DNA of 64,000 bases, taken from Xenophilus sp003671765. Lineage in GTDB: Bacteria; Pseudomonadota; Gammaproteobacteria; Burkholderiales; Burkholderiaceae_C. Positions 23,121 to 31,046 of this stretch are shown one piece after another. Each line of letters starts with the position of its first letter. The stretch's first letter is position 1. The position numbers and the translations under genes are program-made. The stretch is taken from the NCBI GenBank assembly GCA_051414805.1, contig CP166702.1, positions 4,712,001-4,776,000 of the forward strand, given 5' to 3'. The notes beneath the pieces are model-generated. The model did no database searches, was not told the origin of the DNA, and saw only the letters and a list, made by a program, of their open reading frames with translations.

Positions 23121-23900
23121 ACCTACGGCTTCAGCAAGGAGCGGCTGGAACTCGCTCCGACGCCGGCCAACATCGCCTATGCCCAGCGGCTGCGGAATGA
23201 GACCCTGGGGAAGATCGAGCGCGCCACGTTCGCGCTGGCCGAGTACTTCCCGAGCAGCCCCCGCCGCACCCAACCTCACGGTGGGTGACTTGGCGCGCGA
23301 GTGGCTGAAGGTGAAGAAGGCAACGGTGAAGCACAGCACGGCCCACCACTACGAGCAGACCATCACCAGCAAGCACTTCGCAGAGGTGGACGGGGTGCTG
23401 CTCGGGAACTTCGGGTTCCGAGAACTGCAGGACGCCCTGTCGAAGCTGCCGAAGAACCCGAAGACCTTCAACAACATCGCTACCGTCTGGCGGCAGATCC
23501 TGGAGTACGGCTTTCGGGCCAAGCTGCTGGCCGAGCCCTTGCACGACAGCGTCGAGATACCGGGCCAGGCTGGTCGAACTCACGTCACGGGTGACGGATG
23601 CGCTGGATCGGCAGCGAGCCATCACGGGAGAAGGCACGCCCGTATTCGTTGGGGAGGACGGCAACCGTACACCACCACGGACGGCCCGCTGGACGCGTGG
23701 TGGAAGCCGGCCATTGCGTCCAGCGGCTTGAGGTATCGGGATGCCAGGCAGACGCGGCACACGTTCGCCACGATCTGCCTGATGGGAGGCATCACGCCGG
23801 GCTGGGTGGCCCGGCAGATGGGGCACTCGCCGGAGATGTTCTTCCGGGTCTACAGCCGGTGGATTGAGGGGGAGAGAGAAGAAAGCTGGATGCGTTCCTC
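23121..23900 (+). pseudogene. phage tyrosine integrase, degraded
   Basis: This is a broken site-specific recombinase. The first part, F-S-K-E-R-L-E-L and T-P-A-N-I-A-Y-A, is the Arm-DNA-binding region (DUF3596 type) and has lost its start; a TAA lies just upstream in frame. A frameshift near 23260 leads to the core-binding domain (L-A-R-E-W-L-K). Near 23560-23680 the frame changes again and much of the catalytic domain is missing, including the first catalytic Arg. The C-terminal part keeps R-H-T-F-A-T, G-H-S-P and the Tyr in R-V-Y-S-R-W. It is inactive as it stands and marks an old prophage or island. Confidence 0.8.
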
Positions 23901-23904
23901 AAGA

Positions 23905-24262
23905 CTACCCTTGAGTAACGTCAGAGGCAGCCATGTTGGCATGCCCCAGACCGTCCTTCGCGGCGAGCGCTCTATTCACCGTCCGGCGAACCTCAACATT
24001 CATGTTGATCGGGGAGAGCTGAATGTCGGGGTGATCGGCCGCGTAGACCCTGAAAATCTGATCAGCGAACGCTTGGCCAACACTCTCCACGTTCTTAAAG
24101 TCAAAGACGACAAGCTCGAACTTGTCCGCACGATCCAGCACCCGCTTGGCTTGAGAACGCGAGACAAGTGAGTCCGCGCCATATTGAGCCAGGTCGATCG
24201 GGATAACAGTCTTGTTGAAACCGTACTCTCCATCGGTCGAAGAATAGGCGTCGAAGACCTTC
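23905..24262 (-). pseudogene. STAS-like (DUF4325) protein, N-terminus lost
   Basis: On the minus strand an open frame runs from about 24262 with no start codon at the break. It reads F-D-A-Y-S-S-T-D and L-V-S-R-S-Q-A-K-R, then L-V-V-F-D-F-K-N-V and G-Q-A-F-A-D-Q-I-F-R-V. This is the C-terminal three quarters of the STAS-like DUF4325 domain, often encoded with a histidine-kinase-like ATPase. The N-terminus is missing exactly where tail-spike sequence on the other strand begins, so a deletion joined the two. A short GTG-started version from 24141 could still be made. Confidence 0.65.
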
Positions 24263-24263
24263 T

Positions 24264-25324
24264 TTGTGGTTCTTGACCGGCATGGTGATCGTTCGGGATC
24301 TGATGATCCGGGGAGGATCGGGCGGCGCGTTCGCCATGGGCTGGAACAAGGGCCTCGAGCTCCTGAACGTGACGAACTGCGTCGTGGACTCCGTGGCCTT
24401 CCTCGGCAAGATCAGCGGTAGCGGTGAACCGATTTACGACTCCACGATCGGGGTCGAGTACGTCGGCACCGCCTCACCTCACGCCTGCGCGATCACGATC
24501 ACCAACTACTTCATTGCTTGCGCGAAGACGGGCGTTCGCGCTACGACTTCGAGGGCGCGCTGATCCGCGGTAACCAGGTGATTGCCACGAACGACGGCTG
24601 CGTGGTCGACGGGCCTTCGAACTATCCCCACGCCTCGATTCTCGACAACCATTTCAACGCCAGCCGCACCGGCGTGACCATCAGCCGCATGGCTGAAGTT
24701 CTCGTGCACGGGAACCTGATCTACAAGCAGCTCGGCGGCGGCATCGGCACTGGCGTCAACGTGGTGAGCTCAGCCAACTACTTCAGCATTCAACACAACA
24801 TCTTCGAGAACCTGAACGCGGCGGTGGGCATGAACGTCATCGTTGTGAGCTCGGGCGATCGTGGGCTGACCGCCAACAACGTGACCCGCCGCGCCAATGG
24901 GCTGAGCAGCGGCACCGGGACCGGCGTGTGGCTCACCTCCGGCGCCACGAACTGCACGGTGGGCGCGAATACGTTCAACGACACGCTGACGCCATACCTC
25001 AACCAGGGCACCAGCAACCGGGTTCGGGACAACGGCAGCACTGCCGGCCAGTTCTGGGCCACTGACGAGCTGGGCGATATGCGCCAATGGGGCTCCGCGG
25101 TGGTGTCGCTGAACGCTAGCGGCGACGGCTCCGTCACTCTGCCAAAGAATTTCGCTGGCACGCACTACCCGACCATCTCCAACGGCGACCCCGCGGCGTC
25201 CCCCACCGCGGCGTTTATCGCCAACCAGGCGAGCTCAGGCATTGGAAACATCGCGTTTTCGGTGCGCCCCAATCCCGGCGCGATCACTGTACGGGTCAAC
25301 TATCAGACCAACGGGAAGGGATGA
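24264..25324 (+). pseudogene. phage tail-spike-like beta-helix protein, frameshifted fragment
   Basis: This reads as a right-handed beta-helix protein with turns such as L-L-N-V-T-N-C-V-V-D-S, A-L-I-R-G-N-Q-V-I-A-T-N-D-G and L-D-N-H-F-N-A-S, then a non-helix C-terminal domain ending N-Y-Q-T-N-G-K-G. That layout is seen in phage tail spikes. The frame changes near 24533: the first part reads to G-V-R and the second continues from Y-D-F-E-G, which fits a 2-base GC duplication within GCGC. The 5' end is also lost at the junction with the STAS-like fragment. An ATG at 24518 could allow expression of the second part. Confidence 0.6.
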
Positions 25325-25361
25325 GCAGGAAGCGCAGTAGCACGAGCCGCGAAATGCATCT

Positions 25362-26357
25362 TCATCCACGCTGGGACTCGGGCGGTCGTCTCACTTGATC
25401 CTTTTGCATCAGTGCGATCTTCTCGACCATGTGCCAGGAGATCGCGGCAAGTGCGACCGTGATGGAGATCGACAGGAAAAGGTGCGCAGCGATTGGGGCA
25501 TCCTTCCCGATCAGTGCCACCACCGACTGCTGGACAGGCCATGCCCACAAGTAGATGCCGTAGGAGAAGTCACCGAAGCGCCCTGCCTGCTGGAAAATAG
25601 GCCACGACCTCTGTCCCACCCAGATCAGCAGTGGTGGTGCGGCGATCAGCAAGGCGAGCGAGCTGTGCCCGGCCCAGAGCGCTGCTAGGCCAATAGCTAC
25701 GAAGATCGGCCACGGACGTTGAAGGCGAGGCCAGAGGCTGAGCAAGGCTCCAAACATAAAAATTGCGATGAGCCATGGCGCAAATGTTGGATGGCCCATG
25801 GCTTGAGCCTTTTCGATCAGTGACGCATCGGAGACGCTACGCGCGTAGTTCCCTACGAGCACGACAAAGGCAATCAGTGCAAGGGGTAGCGCCCTGCGAA
25901 ACATCAGCGCCGCGATCACCAGCGCGAAGTAGCAGAACGCCTCAATTGGGATCGTCCAGGTCGGGCCGTTGAGGATCGCGATCGGGTTCGCCTGGAAGTA
26001 GTTGCCGCCGCGCTGCACGAAGACCAAGTTCATGCGCAGAAACTCCATCGCCTCCGACCAGCGATGAGGCTGAAAGCAAATGGCCAGGACTGTGAGCACC
26101 AATGTCACGACAGCCAGGCCCGGCCATAGTCTCAGCAAGCGCTTGACCGCGAAGGCAACAATTCGAGGATCTCGCGCCCAGCTGGTCATCACCAAATAGC
26201 CGCTGATCGAGAAGAACGCCACCACCCCGACCGTCCCGAAGCGGTAGGGATCAAGAGCCATCGGCTCCGTGCGTCCTGTCAGGGGGAATTGGTGGCTTAT
26301 CAGTACGGTCAAAGCAGCGATGAGGCGGATCGCGTCGAAGTTGTTGTTGTGTGTCAT
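25362..26357 (-). CDS. acyltransferase 3 family membrane protein (OafA-like)
   Basis: This 331-residue integral membrane protein belongs to the acyltransferase 3 family. The N-terminal F-D-A-I-R-L-I-A-A-L-x-V-x-x-S-H motif (residues 7-22) holds the catalytic His, and G-V-V-A-F-F-S-I-S-G-Y (about 44-54) is the second signature. About ten hydrophobic segments follow. Members O-acetylate O-antigen or other surface sugars. It is complete and lies inside the prophage remnant next to the tail-spike fragment, which suggests a lysogenic-conversion gene that changes the phage receptor. Its GC content is lower than that of its neighbours. Confidence 0.85.
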   Translation of the reverse strand: MTHNNNFDAIRLIAALTVLISHQFPLTGRTEPMALDPYRFGTVGVVAFFSISGYLVMTSWARDPRIVAFAVKRLLRLWPGLAVVTLVLTVLAICFQPHRWSEAMEFLRMNLVFVQRGGNYFQANPIAILNGPTWTIPIEAFCYFALVIAALMFRRALPLALIAFVVLVGNYARSVSDASLIEKAQAMGHPTFAPWLIAIFMFGALLSLWPRLQRPWPIFVAIGLAALWAGHSSLALLIAAPPLLIWVGQRSWPIFQQAGRFGDFSYGIYLWAWPVQQSVVALIGKDAPIAAHLFLSISITVALAAISWHMVEKIALMQKDQVRRPPESQRG

Positions 26358-26519
26358 GCCGATGGGCGGCTACAAGCGGCAGCCAGCTTCATCGCTAGTA
26401 TCGAGGATCATGCCCAACTATCCCAGGCGAGCGCTTTTCGCCAGAGCATCCGGTGCAGAGCGCTCACGCCCGCAGTAAGGGGCAAGCAGGTTCATGGTGC
26501 AGTGATGTGAGTAGCGCCG
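26358..26519. other. intergenic stretch in the prophage remnant
   Basis: About 160 bases upstream of the acyltransferase hold no recognisable gene. The composition is less GC-rich than the chromosome around it. Promoter elements for the acyltransferase are expected here but none stand out. Confidence 0.4.
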
Positions 26520-26853
26520 GGTGATGGAGCACCACAGGCCGGAGATGATTTAAGAGATGCTGCTCCCAACTGGGTCAAACCTTGGCAGCTGGTGCTGCAG
26601 GACTCGGCGGACAACTCGAGCTGGGCAGACGTGCAGGCTCTGACGGCTGTCATGGCCCTGGCCGCGATGACCGCCTCCAAGATCCTGGTGCGCTCGCGCC
26701 TGCCCGCCTGCCCGCCTGCCCGCTGGCCTGCGTCGCTATGTGCGCGTGGCGTACCGGGTGGCCACCGCCACGCTCACTGCCGGCACCTTCACCGAGCTGA
26801 TGCTCAGCGACGTGCAGGCCCAGCAGTACCTGCCATCGGGGTTCGCGGTGTAG
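26520..26853 (+). pseudogene. phage structural protein (Bbp16-like), fragment with frameshift
   Basis: The end of a phage virion-type protein can be read in two frames: W-Q-L-V-L-Q-D-S-A-D-N-S-S-W, K-I-L-V-R-S-R-L-P, then L-R-R-Y-V-R-V-A-Y-R-V and T-A-G-T-F-T-E-L, with TAG at 26851. The pattern of a capsid-associated beta-sandwich similar to the Bbp16 family suggests the call. The frame breaks exactly at three tandem copies of CGCCTGCC (26697-26720), consistent with expansion by slippage. The start is lost. Confidence 0.5.
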
Positions 26854-27000
26854 TTACGGACCGCGAACCTCCATTCAAGCGAGCTTGATGAGCTTCCAGG
26901 TCTCGGCCTTGCCGCCCCCAAACTACCCCCTCGCACCGTCGGCTGCATGTAGACTTGCCCGGACGCATACGGAGCAAAGTGCGGCCTTCACAGAGGGGAA

Positions 27001-27039
27001 AGAGAAAGAGCCCGGACGGTTTCGGACCAGTCCGGACTC
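27001..27039 (-). terminator. intrinsic terminator of tRNA-Arg
   Basis: On the minus strand, GAGTCCGGAC (27039-27030) pairs with GTCCGGGCTC (27017-27008), giving a 10-bp stem with one G-U pair, followed by TTTCTCT. It lies six bases after the CCA end of the tRNA. Confidence 0.85.
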
Positions 27040-27044
27040 TCAAA

Positions 27045-27119
27045 TGGTGCCCCCGACAGGAATCGAACCTGTATCTGCCCCTTAGGAGGGGGCCGTTCTA
27101 TCCATTGAACTACGGAGAC
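27045..27119 (-). tRNA. tRNA-Arg (anticodon CCT)
   Basis: The 75-base gene folds into a full cloverleaf: acceptor GTCTCCG/CGGGGGC with two U-G pairs, D arm GTTC/GAAC, anticodon stem GCCCC/GGGGC with loop CTCCTAA (anticodon CCT), T arm ACAGG/CCTGT with TTCGATT, discriminator A and encoded CCA. It reads AGG codons. tRNA-Arg genes are common phage integration sites, and the prophage remnant lies on the 3' side of this one. No second copy of the tRNA 3' end was found at the far edge of the remnant. Confidence 0.95.
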
Positions 27120-27195
27120 GGGCGCGGCGACTTTAACCTACCGCGTGCCTGGCGTTCCCAGGTGGCTGCGCGGCGCTCGCAGCCAAGCCAAGCCG

Positions 27196-27963
27196 CTACT
27201 CTTTCGATAGCACCCCACCGCCTTCGCGCAAGGCCAGCACGTCGGCATGCAGCGATTGGGCCCAATGCCGGCGGTCGCGGCCGTGCGGGTCCTGCGGCGC
27301 GCCGAAGCGCACGATGGCCTGAAGGGGTGGCGCGCTCAGCGTGCGCCAGAGCGAGCTGAGCAGGGTGTCGTCGTCGATGTAGCGCGGCGCGTAGCTCGGC
27401 TGGCCGGTCGCCTTGTCGACGAAGCGCAGCGCCGCTGGCTGCACGGACACGTTGGCCGAGATGGCGGCCTGCAGCAGGTTGGCATGGAAGGGCAGCAGCA
27501 CGCGGCCATCGCTCGTCGTGCCTTCGGGGAAGACCGCGATGCGGTCGCCATTGCGCAGGGCCTCGGTCATGTGGTGCACCACGCGCAGCGCATCGCGTCG
27601 CTTCTCGCGCTCGATGTAGAGCGTGCCGGACCCGGTGGACAGCGTACCGATCAGCGGCCAGTGCTTCACCGCCGCCTTGGAGACGAAGCGCACATGCCGC
27701 GCCGCATGCAGGGTGACGATGTCGAGCCAGGAGATGTGGTTGGAGATCAGCAGCACCGGCCCGCCCGCAGGCCCCGCGGGCGGTGTGCCCTGCACCACGA
27801 GTTCGATGCCCAGCACGTCGAGCATGCGCCGCGCCCAGCGCTCGACGTGCGCAGCGCGGTGCGCGTCGTCGAGCATCTCGAAGCGGGTGCGGATGATCCA
27901 CCAGCCACGCAGTGCATGCGCGATGGCGCGCAGCAGCTTGCCCAGGGCGCGGAGGAATCGCAT
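27196..27963 (-). CDS. plsC: 1-acyl-sn-glycerol-3-phosphate acyltransferase (PlsC-like)
   Basis: This 255-residue membrane-associated acyltransferase probably makes phosphatidic acid from lysophosphatidic acid. The catalytic N-H-I-S-W-L-D motif (His76, Asp81) and the F-P-E-G-T-T-S glycerophosphate-binding motif near residue 145 are present, as is a hydrophobic or basic N-terminal helix. The ATG at 27963 is 26 bases after the pyrX stop, so it is likely the last gene of the pyrR-pyrB-pyrX operon. The family also includes acyltransferases for other lipids, and the exact acceptor cannot be told from sequence. Confidence 0.85.
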   Translation of the reverse strand: MRFLRALGKLLRAIAHALRGWWIIRTRFEMLDDAHRAAHVERWARRMLDVLGIELVVQGTPPAGPAGGPVLLISNHISWLDIVTLHAARHVRFVSKAAVKHWPLIGTLSTGSGTLYIEREKRRDALRVVHHMTEALRNGDRIAVFPEGTTSDGRVLLPFHANLLQAAISANVSVQPAALRFVDKATGQPSYAPRYIDDDTLLSSLWRTLSAPPLQAIVRFGAPQDPHGRDRRHWAQSLHADVLALREGGGVLSKE

Positions 27964-27989
27964 GGGTGGGTGCGCAGAGAAGAAGGGGT

Positions 27990-29267
27990 TCAGCCGGCTT
28001 CGTGCACCAGTTGCCCGCCCACCAGCGTGGCGCGCACGCGCCCGCGCATCGCGTAGCCAGCAAAGGGCGTGTACTTGCCCTGGCTGCGCAGGGCCTCGGG
28101 CAGCACCTGCCATTCGTCGTCGGCCGCGACGACGGCGATGTCGGCGGGCGCACCCACCGCCAGCGTGCCGGCCGCCGCCCCACCCAGCAGGCGCGCAGGT
28201 GCCGAGGTGACGACCTCGATGGCGCGGCGGATGCCCGCGCCGCTCTGCTCGCCCCACTGCAGCGCCAGCGGCAGCAGCAGCTCCAGGCCGGTGGCGCCCG
28301 GCTCGCTCTCGGCGAAAGGCAGGGTCTTGGCATCGGCCTCGACCGGCGTGTGGTCGGACACCAGGGCGTCGATGGTGCCGTCGGCCAGCGCGGCCGAGAG
28401 CGCATCGCGGTCGCGCTGCTGGCGCAGCGGCGGCGACAGCCGGGCGCGGCTGTCGAAGTAGCCGATGTCGGTGTCGGCCAGGTGCAGCGAATTGATGCTG
28501 ACGTCGCAGCTCACCGGCAGGCCGGCGGCCTTGGCTTCGCGCACCAGCTGCACGCCGGCGGCGCTCGAGAGGCGGCACAGGTGCACGCGCGCACCGGTGG
28601 ACTTCATCAGCTCGAAGATGGTGAAGAGCGCGATCGTCTCGGCCGCCACGGGCACGCCCGACAGCCCGAGCCGCGTCGCCAGTGCGCCGCTCGCGGCCAC
28701 GCCCTTGCCCAGGTCGCGGTCCTGCGGGCGCAGCCAGACGGTGTAGCCGAAGGTGCTGGCGTACTGCATGGCGCGCTGCAGCACCTGCGTGTTGGTCAGC
28801 GGCACCTCGGCCTGGCCGAAGCCGATGCAGCCGGCCTCCGACAGCTCGGCCATCTCGGTCAGCACCTCGCCCTTCAGGCCGCGCGTCAGGGCGCCCTGCG
28901 GAAACAGGCGCGCGCGCTGCAGCTTCTCGGCGCGGAACTTGAGCATCTCCACCAGGCCCGGCTCGTCGAGCACGGGGTCGGTGTCAGGCGGGCACACGAG
29001 GCTTGTGACACCGCCGGCCACCGCGGCGGACATTTCGCTCTCGAGCATGCCCTCGTGTTCGTAGCCCGGTTCACGCAGCCGCGCCGCGAGGTCGACCAGG
29101 CCGGGCAGCACCAGGCAGCCGGCCGCATCGATGGTGCGCTCCGGCCGGAAGTCGGTTGCTATGTTCTTGATAGCTGCCACCGCCCCGCCAGCAAGCGCGA
29201 CAGGCACTTTTTCATCGAAACCCGAAGCGGGATCGATGACGCGGCCATTGGTGATGAGGATGTTCAT
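27990..29267 (-). CDS. pyrX: dihydroorotase-like protein, probably inactive (PyrX/PyrC')
   Basis: This 425-residue amidohydrolase-fold protein is encoded just after pyrB. It aligns with class I dihydroorotases (L-P-G-L-V-D-L near residue 55, L-R-E-P-G-Y-E-H-E-G after it), but the metal-binding H-x-H-x-R of active enzymes reads A-A-R-L-R here, and the later S-D-H-T-P replaces T-D-H-A-P-H. In pseudomonads and burkholderias such pseudo-DHOases are structural partners of aspartate transcarbamoylase; the same role is inferred here. Residues about 21-38 are encoded by a family B repeat. Often annotated as dihydroorotase. Confidence 0.85.
   Translation of the reverse strand: MNILITNGRVIDPASGFDEKVPVALAGGAVAAIKNIATDFRPERTIDAAGCLVLPGLVDLAARLREPGYEHEGMLESEMSAAVAGGVTSLVCPPDTDPVLDEPGLVEMLKFRAEKLQRARLFPQGALTRGLKGEVLTEMAELSEAGCIGFGQAEVPLTNTQVLQRAMQYASTFGYTVWLRPQDRDLGKGVAASGALATRLGLSGVPVAAETIALFTIFELMKSTGARVHLCRLSSAAGVQLVREAKAAGLPVSCDVSINSLHLADTDIGYFDSRARLSPPLRQQRDRDALSAALADGTIDALVSDHTPVEADAKTLPFAESEPGATGLELLLPLALQWGEQSGAGIRRAIEVVTSAPARLLGGAAAGTLAVGAPADIAVVAADDEWQVLPEALRSQGKYTPFAGYAMRGRVRATLVGGQLVHEAG
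29157..29215 (+). repeat. repeat family B copy inside pyrX
   Basis: Codons about 18-37 of pyrX lie in a sequence that reads, on the plus strand, TGATAGCTGCCACCGCCCCG, then GCCAGCAAGCGCGACAGGCA and CTTTTTC. This matches the family B repeats found between genes elsewhere in the window. On the minus strand it is read through in frame and adds residues such as V-A-L-A-G-G-A-V-A-A-I-K-N-I. Confidence 0.6.
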
Positions 29268-29280
29268 GGAGCAATGCTGA

Positions 29281-29400
29281 AATCGGACATCCGTACGCGA
29301 AGGACGCTAAAACCACGCGAAGGACGCGAAACAAATCCGGAAGTCTTCGGAAAGGCTTTCTTCGCGACCTTCGCGTCACTTTCGCGAACTTCGCGTATGG
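29281..29400 (-). repeat. palindromic repeat family C between pyrB and pyrX
   Basis: The pyrB-pyrX gap is filled by alternating GCGAAGGACGCG-type and CGCGTCCTTCGC-type blocks that can form long hairpins, ending in CGTACGGATGTCCG (minus strand). A second copy in the opposite orientation lies at 47993-48107, between purH and fis. Confidence 0.7.
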
Positions 29401-29418
29401 AGGTTCTGCCGTTCATGC

Positions 29419-30381
29419 TCACGCCTCGTTGCCGGCGACGATGCTCATCACGGCCATCCGGCACGCGATGCCGAAGGTCACCTGCGGCAGGATGACGCTC
29501 TGCTTGCCGTCGACCACCTCGGACGCGATCTCCACGCCGCGGTTGATGGGGCCGGGGTGCATCACGATCGCGTCGGGCCTGGCCAGCTGCAGCTTCTCGG
29601 GCGTGAGGCCGTAGGTCTTGAAGTATTCCTGGCTCGAGGGCAGCAGCGCGCCGCTCATGCGCTCGTTCTGCAAGCGCAGCATGATGACCACGTCGCAATC
29701 CCGAATGCCTTCTTCGAGCGAGTGGAAGACCTTCACGCCCATGGGCGCCAGGTCGCCGGGCACCAGCGTTCGCGGGCCCACCACGCGCACCTCTGCGGCG
29801 CCCAGCGTGGTGAGCGCATGGATGTCGGAGCGGGCCACGCGGGAATGCAGCACGTCGCCCACGATCGCCACCGTGAGGTTGCTGAAGTCCTTCTTGTAGT
29901 GGCGGATGGTGTACATGTCGAGCAGCCCCTGCGTGGGGTGCGCATGGCGCCCGTCGCCGGCGTTGATGACATGCACGTGCGGCGCCACGTGCTGCGCGAT
30001 CAGGTAGGGCGCACCCGATTCGCTGTGCCGCACCACGAAGAGGTCGGCCGCCATCGCGCTCAGGTTGGCGATCGTGTCGAGCAGCGATTCGCCCTTGCTG
30101 GCCGAGGAGCGCGCGATGTCCAGGTTGATGACGTCGGCCGACAGGCGCTTGGCCGCGATCTCGAAGGTGGTGCGCGTGCGCGTGCTGTTCTCGAAGAAGA
30201 GGTTGAACACGCTCTTGCCGCGCAGCAGCGGCACCTTCTTGACCTCGCGGTCGCTCACGCTCACGAAGTTGGCGGCCGTGTCGAGGATGTGCGTGAGGAT
30301 CGACTTCGGCAGCCCTTCGATGGACAGCAGGTGGATGAGCTCGCCGTTCTTGTTGAGCTGGGGGTTGCGCTTGTAGAGCAT
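29419..30381 (-). CDS. pyrB: aspartate carbamoyltransferase catalytic subunit
   Basis: This enzyme catalyses the first committed step of pyrimidine synthesis, joining carbamoyl phosphate and aspartate. The 320-residue protein has the carbamoyl-phosphate motif F-E-N-S-T-R-T-R (about 63-70), H-P-T-Q-G (about 147-151) and the aspartate-loop region with R-L-Q-N-E-R. The ATG at 30381 has GGGAGG in front; an upstream extension runs through a repeat and is not conserved-looking. It lies between pyrR and pyrX in a pyrR-pyrB-pyrX operon, and no pyrI is seen. Confidence 0.96.
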   Translation of the reverse strand: MLYKRNPQLNKNGELIHLLSIEGLPKSILTHILDTAANFVSVSDREVKKVPLLRGKSVFNLFFENSTRTRTTFEIAAKRLSADVINLDIARSSASKGESLLDTIANLSAMAADLFVVRHSESGAPYLIAQHVAPHVHVINAGDGRHAHPTQGLLDMYTIRHYKKDFSNLTVAIVGDVLHSRVARSDIHALTTLGAAEVRVVGPRTLVPGDLAPMGVKVFHSLEEGIRDCDVVIMLRLQNERMSGALLPSSQEYFKTYGLTPEKLQLARPDAIVMHPGPINRGVEIASEVVDGKQSVILPQVTFGIACRMAVMSIVAGNEA

Positions 30382-30396
30382 CAGGCCTCCCGACGC

Positions 30397-30463
30397 GCCG
30401 CCCCGACGGCGGCCTGCGCCCCCATGAGGGGCAGCGAACACACGCAGTGATGAGCGCGGGGGT
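30397..30463 (-). repeat. repeat family A copy between pyrR and pyrB
   Basis: This copy has GCCCCCATGAGGGGC with the flank GCAGCGAACACACGCAGTGA and ends GCGGGGG, matching the copy inside the M61 peptidase gene. It abuts the pyrR stop codon. Confidence 0.65.
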
Positions 30464-30967
30464 TCATGGCGTCTCCTCGACGTGGAAGCGCAGACGGCCG
30501 TCCTCTTCGCGCGCCAGGGCCAGCAACTGCGTGTCGGGCAGCGTGAAGCGCGCGGCGGCGAAATCGGCCGCCACGGGCAGTTGCCGGCCCCCGCGGTCGA
30601 CCATCACCGCCAGGCGCACGCAGGCGGGGCGGCCGAAGTCGAACAGCTCGTTGAGCACCGCGCGGATGGTGCGGCCGGTGTAGAGCACGTCGTCGAGCAG
30701 GAGCACGTCGGCGCCGTCGATCTCGAAGGGCAGCGTGGTCTGGGCACTGGCCGTCATGCCGCGCTGGGCGAAGTCGTCGCGGTGCATGGCCGAGGAGATC
30801 ACGCCCGGCGAGCCCGGCAGGCCCAGGTCCTTGTGCAGGCGCTCCACCAGCCAGGCACCGCCGGAGGTGATGCCGACCAGCTTGGTGTCGGCACGCAGCA
30901 GCGTCTTCACGCCGGCGAGCAGCTCGGCATAGAGCGCTTCGGCTTCGGGCATCGCAGGCGCTTTCAT
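30464..30967 (-). CDS. pyrR: PyrR pyrimidine operon regulator / uracil phosphoribosyltransferase
   Basis: The 167-residue protein is of the PyrR phosphoribosyltransferase family. The PRPP-binding motif L-L-L-D-D-V-L-Y-T-G-R-T is near residues 98-109, and G-I-T-S-G-G-A-W-L precedes it. In Gram-positives PyrR binds pyr mRNA; in proteobacteria a UPRTase role and other control are known, and no PyrR-binding RNA or attenuator was seen here. The ATG at 30967 is chosen since the extension upstream runs through repeat sequence. It is upstream of pyrB in the same direction. Its 3' end merges with a repeat. Confidence 0.88.
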   Translation of the reverse strand: MKAPAMPEAEALYAELLAGVKTLLRADTKLVGITSGGAWLVERLHKDLGLPGSPGVISSAMHRDDFAQRGMTASAQTTLPFEIDGADVLLLDDVLYTGRTIRAVLNELFDFGRPACVRLAVMVDRGGRQLPVAADFAAARFTLPDTQLLALAREEDGRLRFHVEETP

Positions 30968-31040
30968 CGCCGGGCCGCCCCGGGGTGAAGGCGCAGCCCC
31001 TCGAGGGGCTGCGACCACGCAAAGCAGTGGGCGTGGGTGT
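30968..31040 (-). repeat. repeat family A copy between ruvX and pyrR
   Basis: The element contains GCAGCCCCTCGAGGGGCTGC, an exact palindrome, preceded by CCGCCCCGGGG and followed by CACGCAAAGCAGTGGGCGTG. The overall order of blocks matches the other family A copies, though it is the most diverged. Confidence 0.6.
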
Positions 31041-31046
31041 GATGTC

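Noticed and set aside
22981..23121. Possible left attachment site for the prophage
   Set aside because: No stretch here repeats the 3' half of tRNA-Arg(CCT); the site may be lost or further out.
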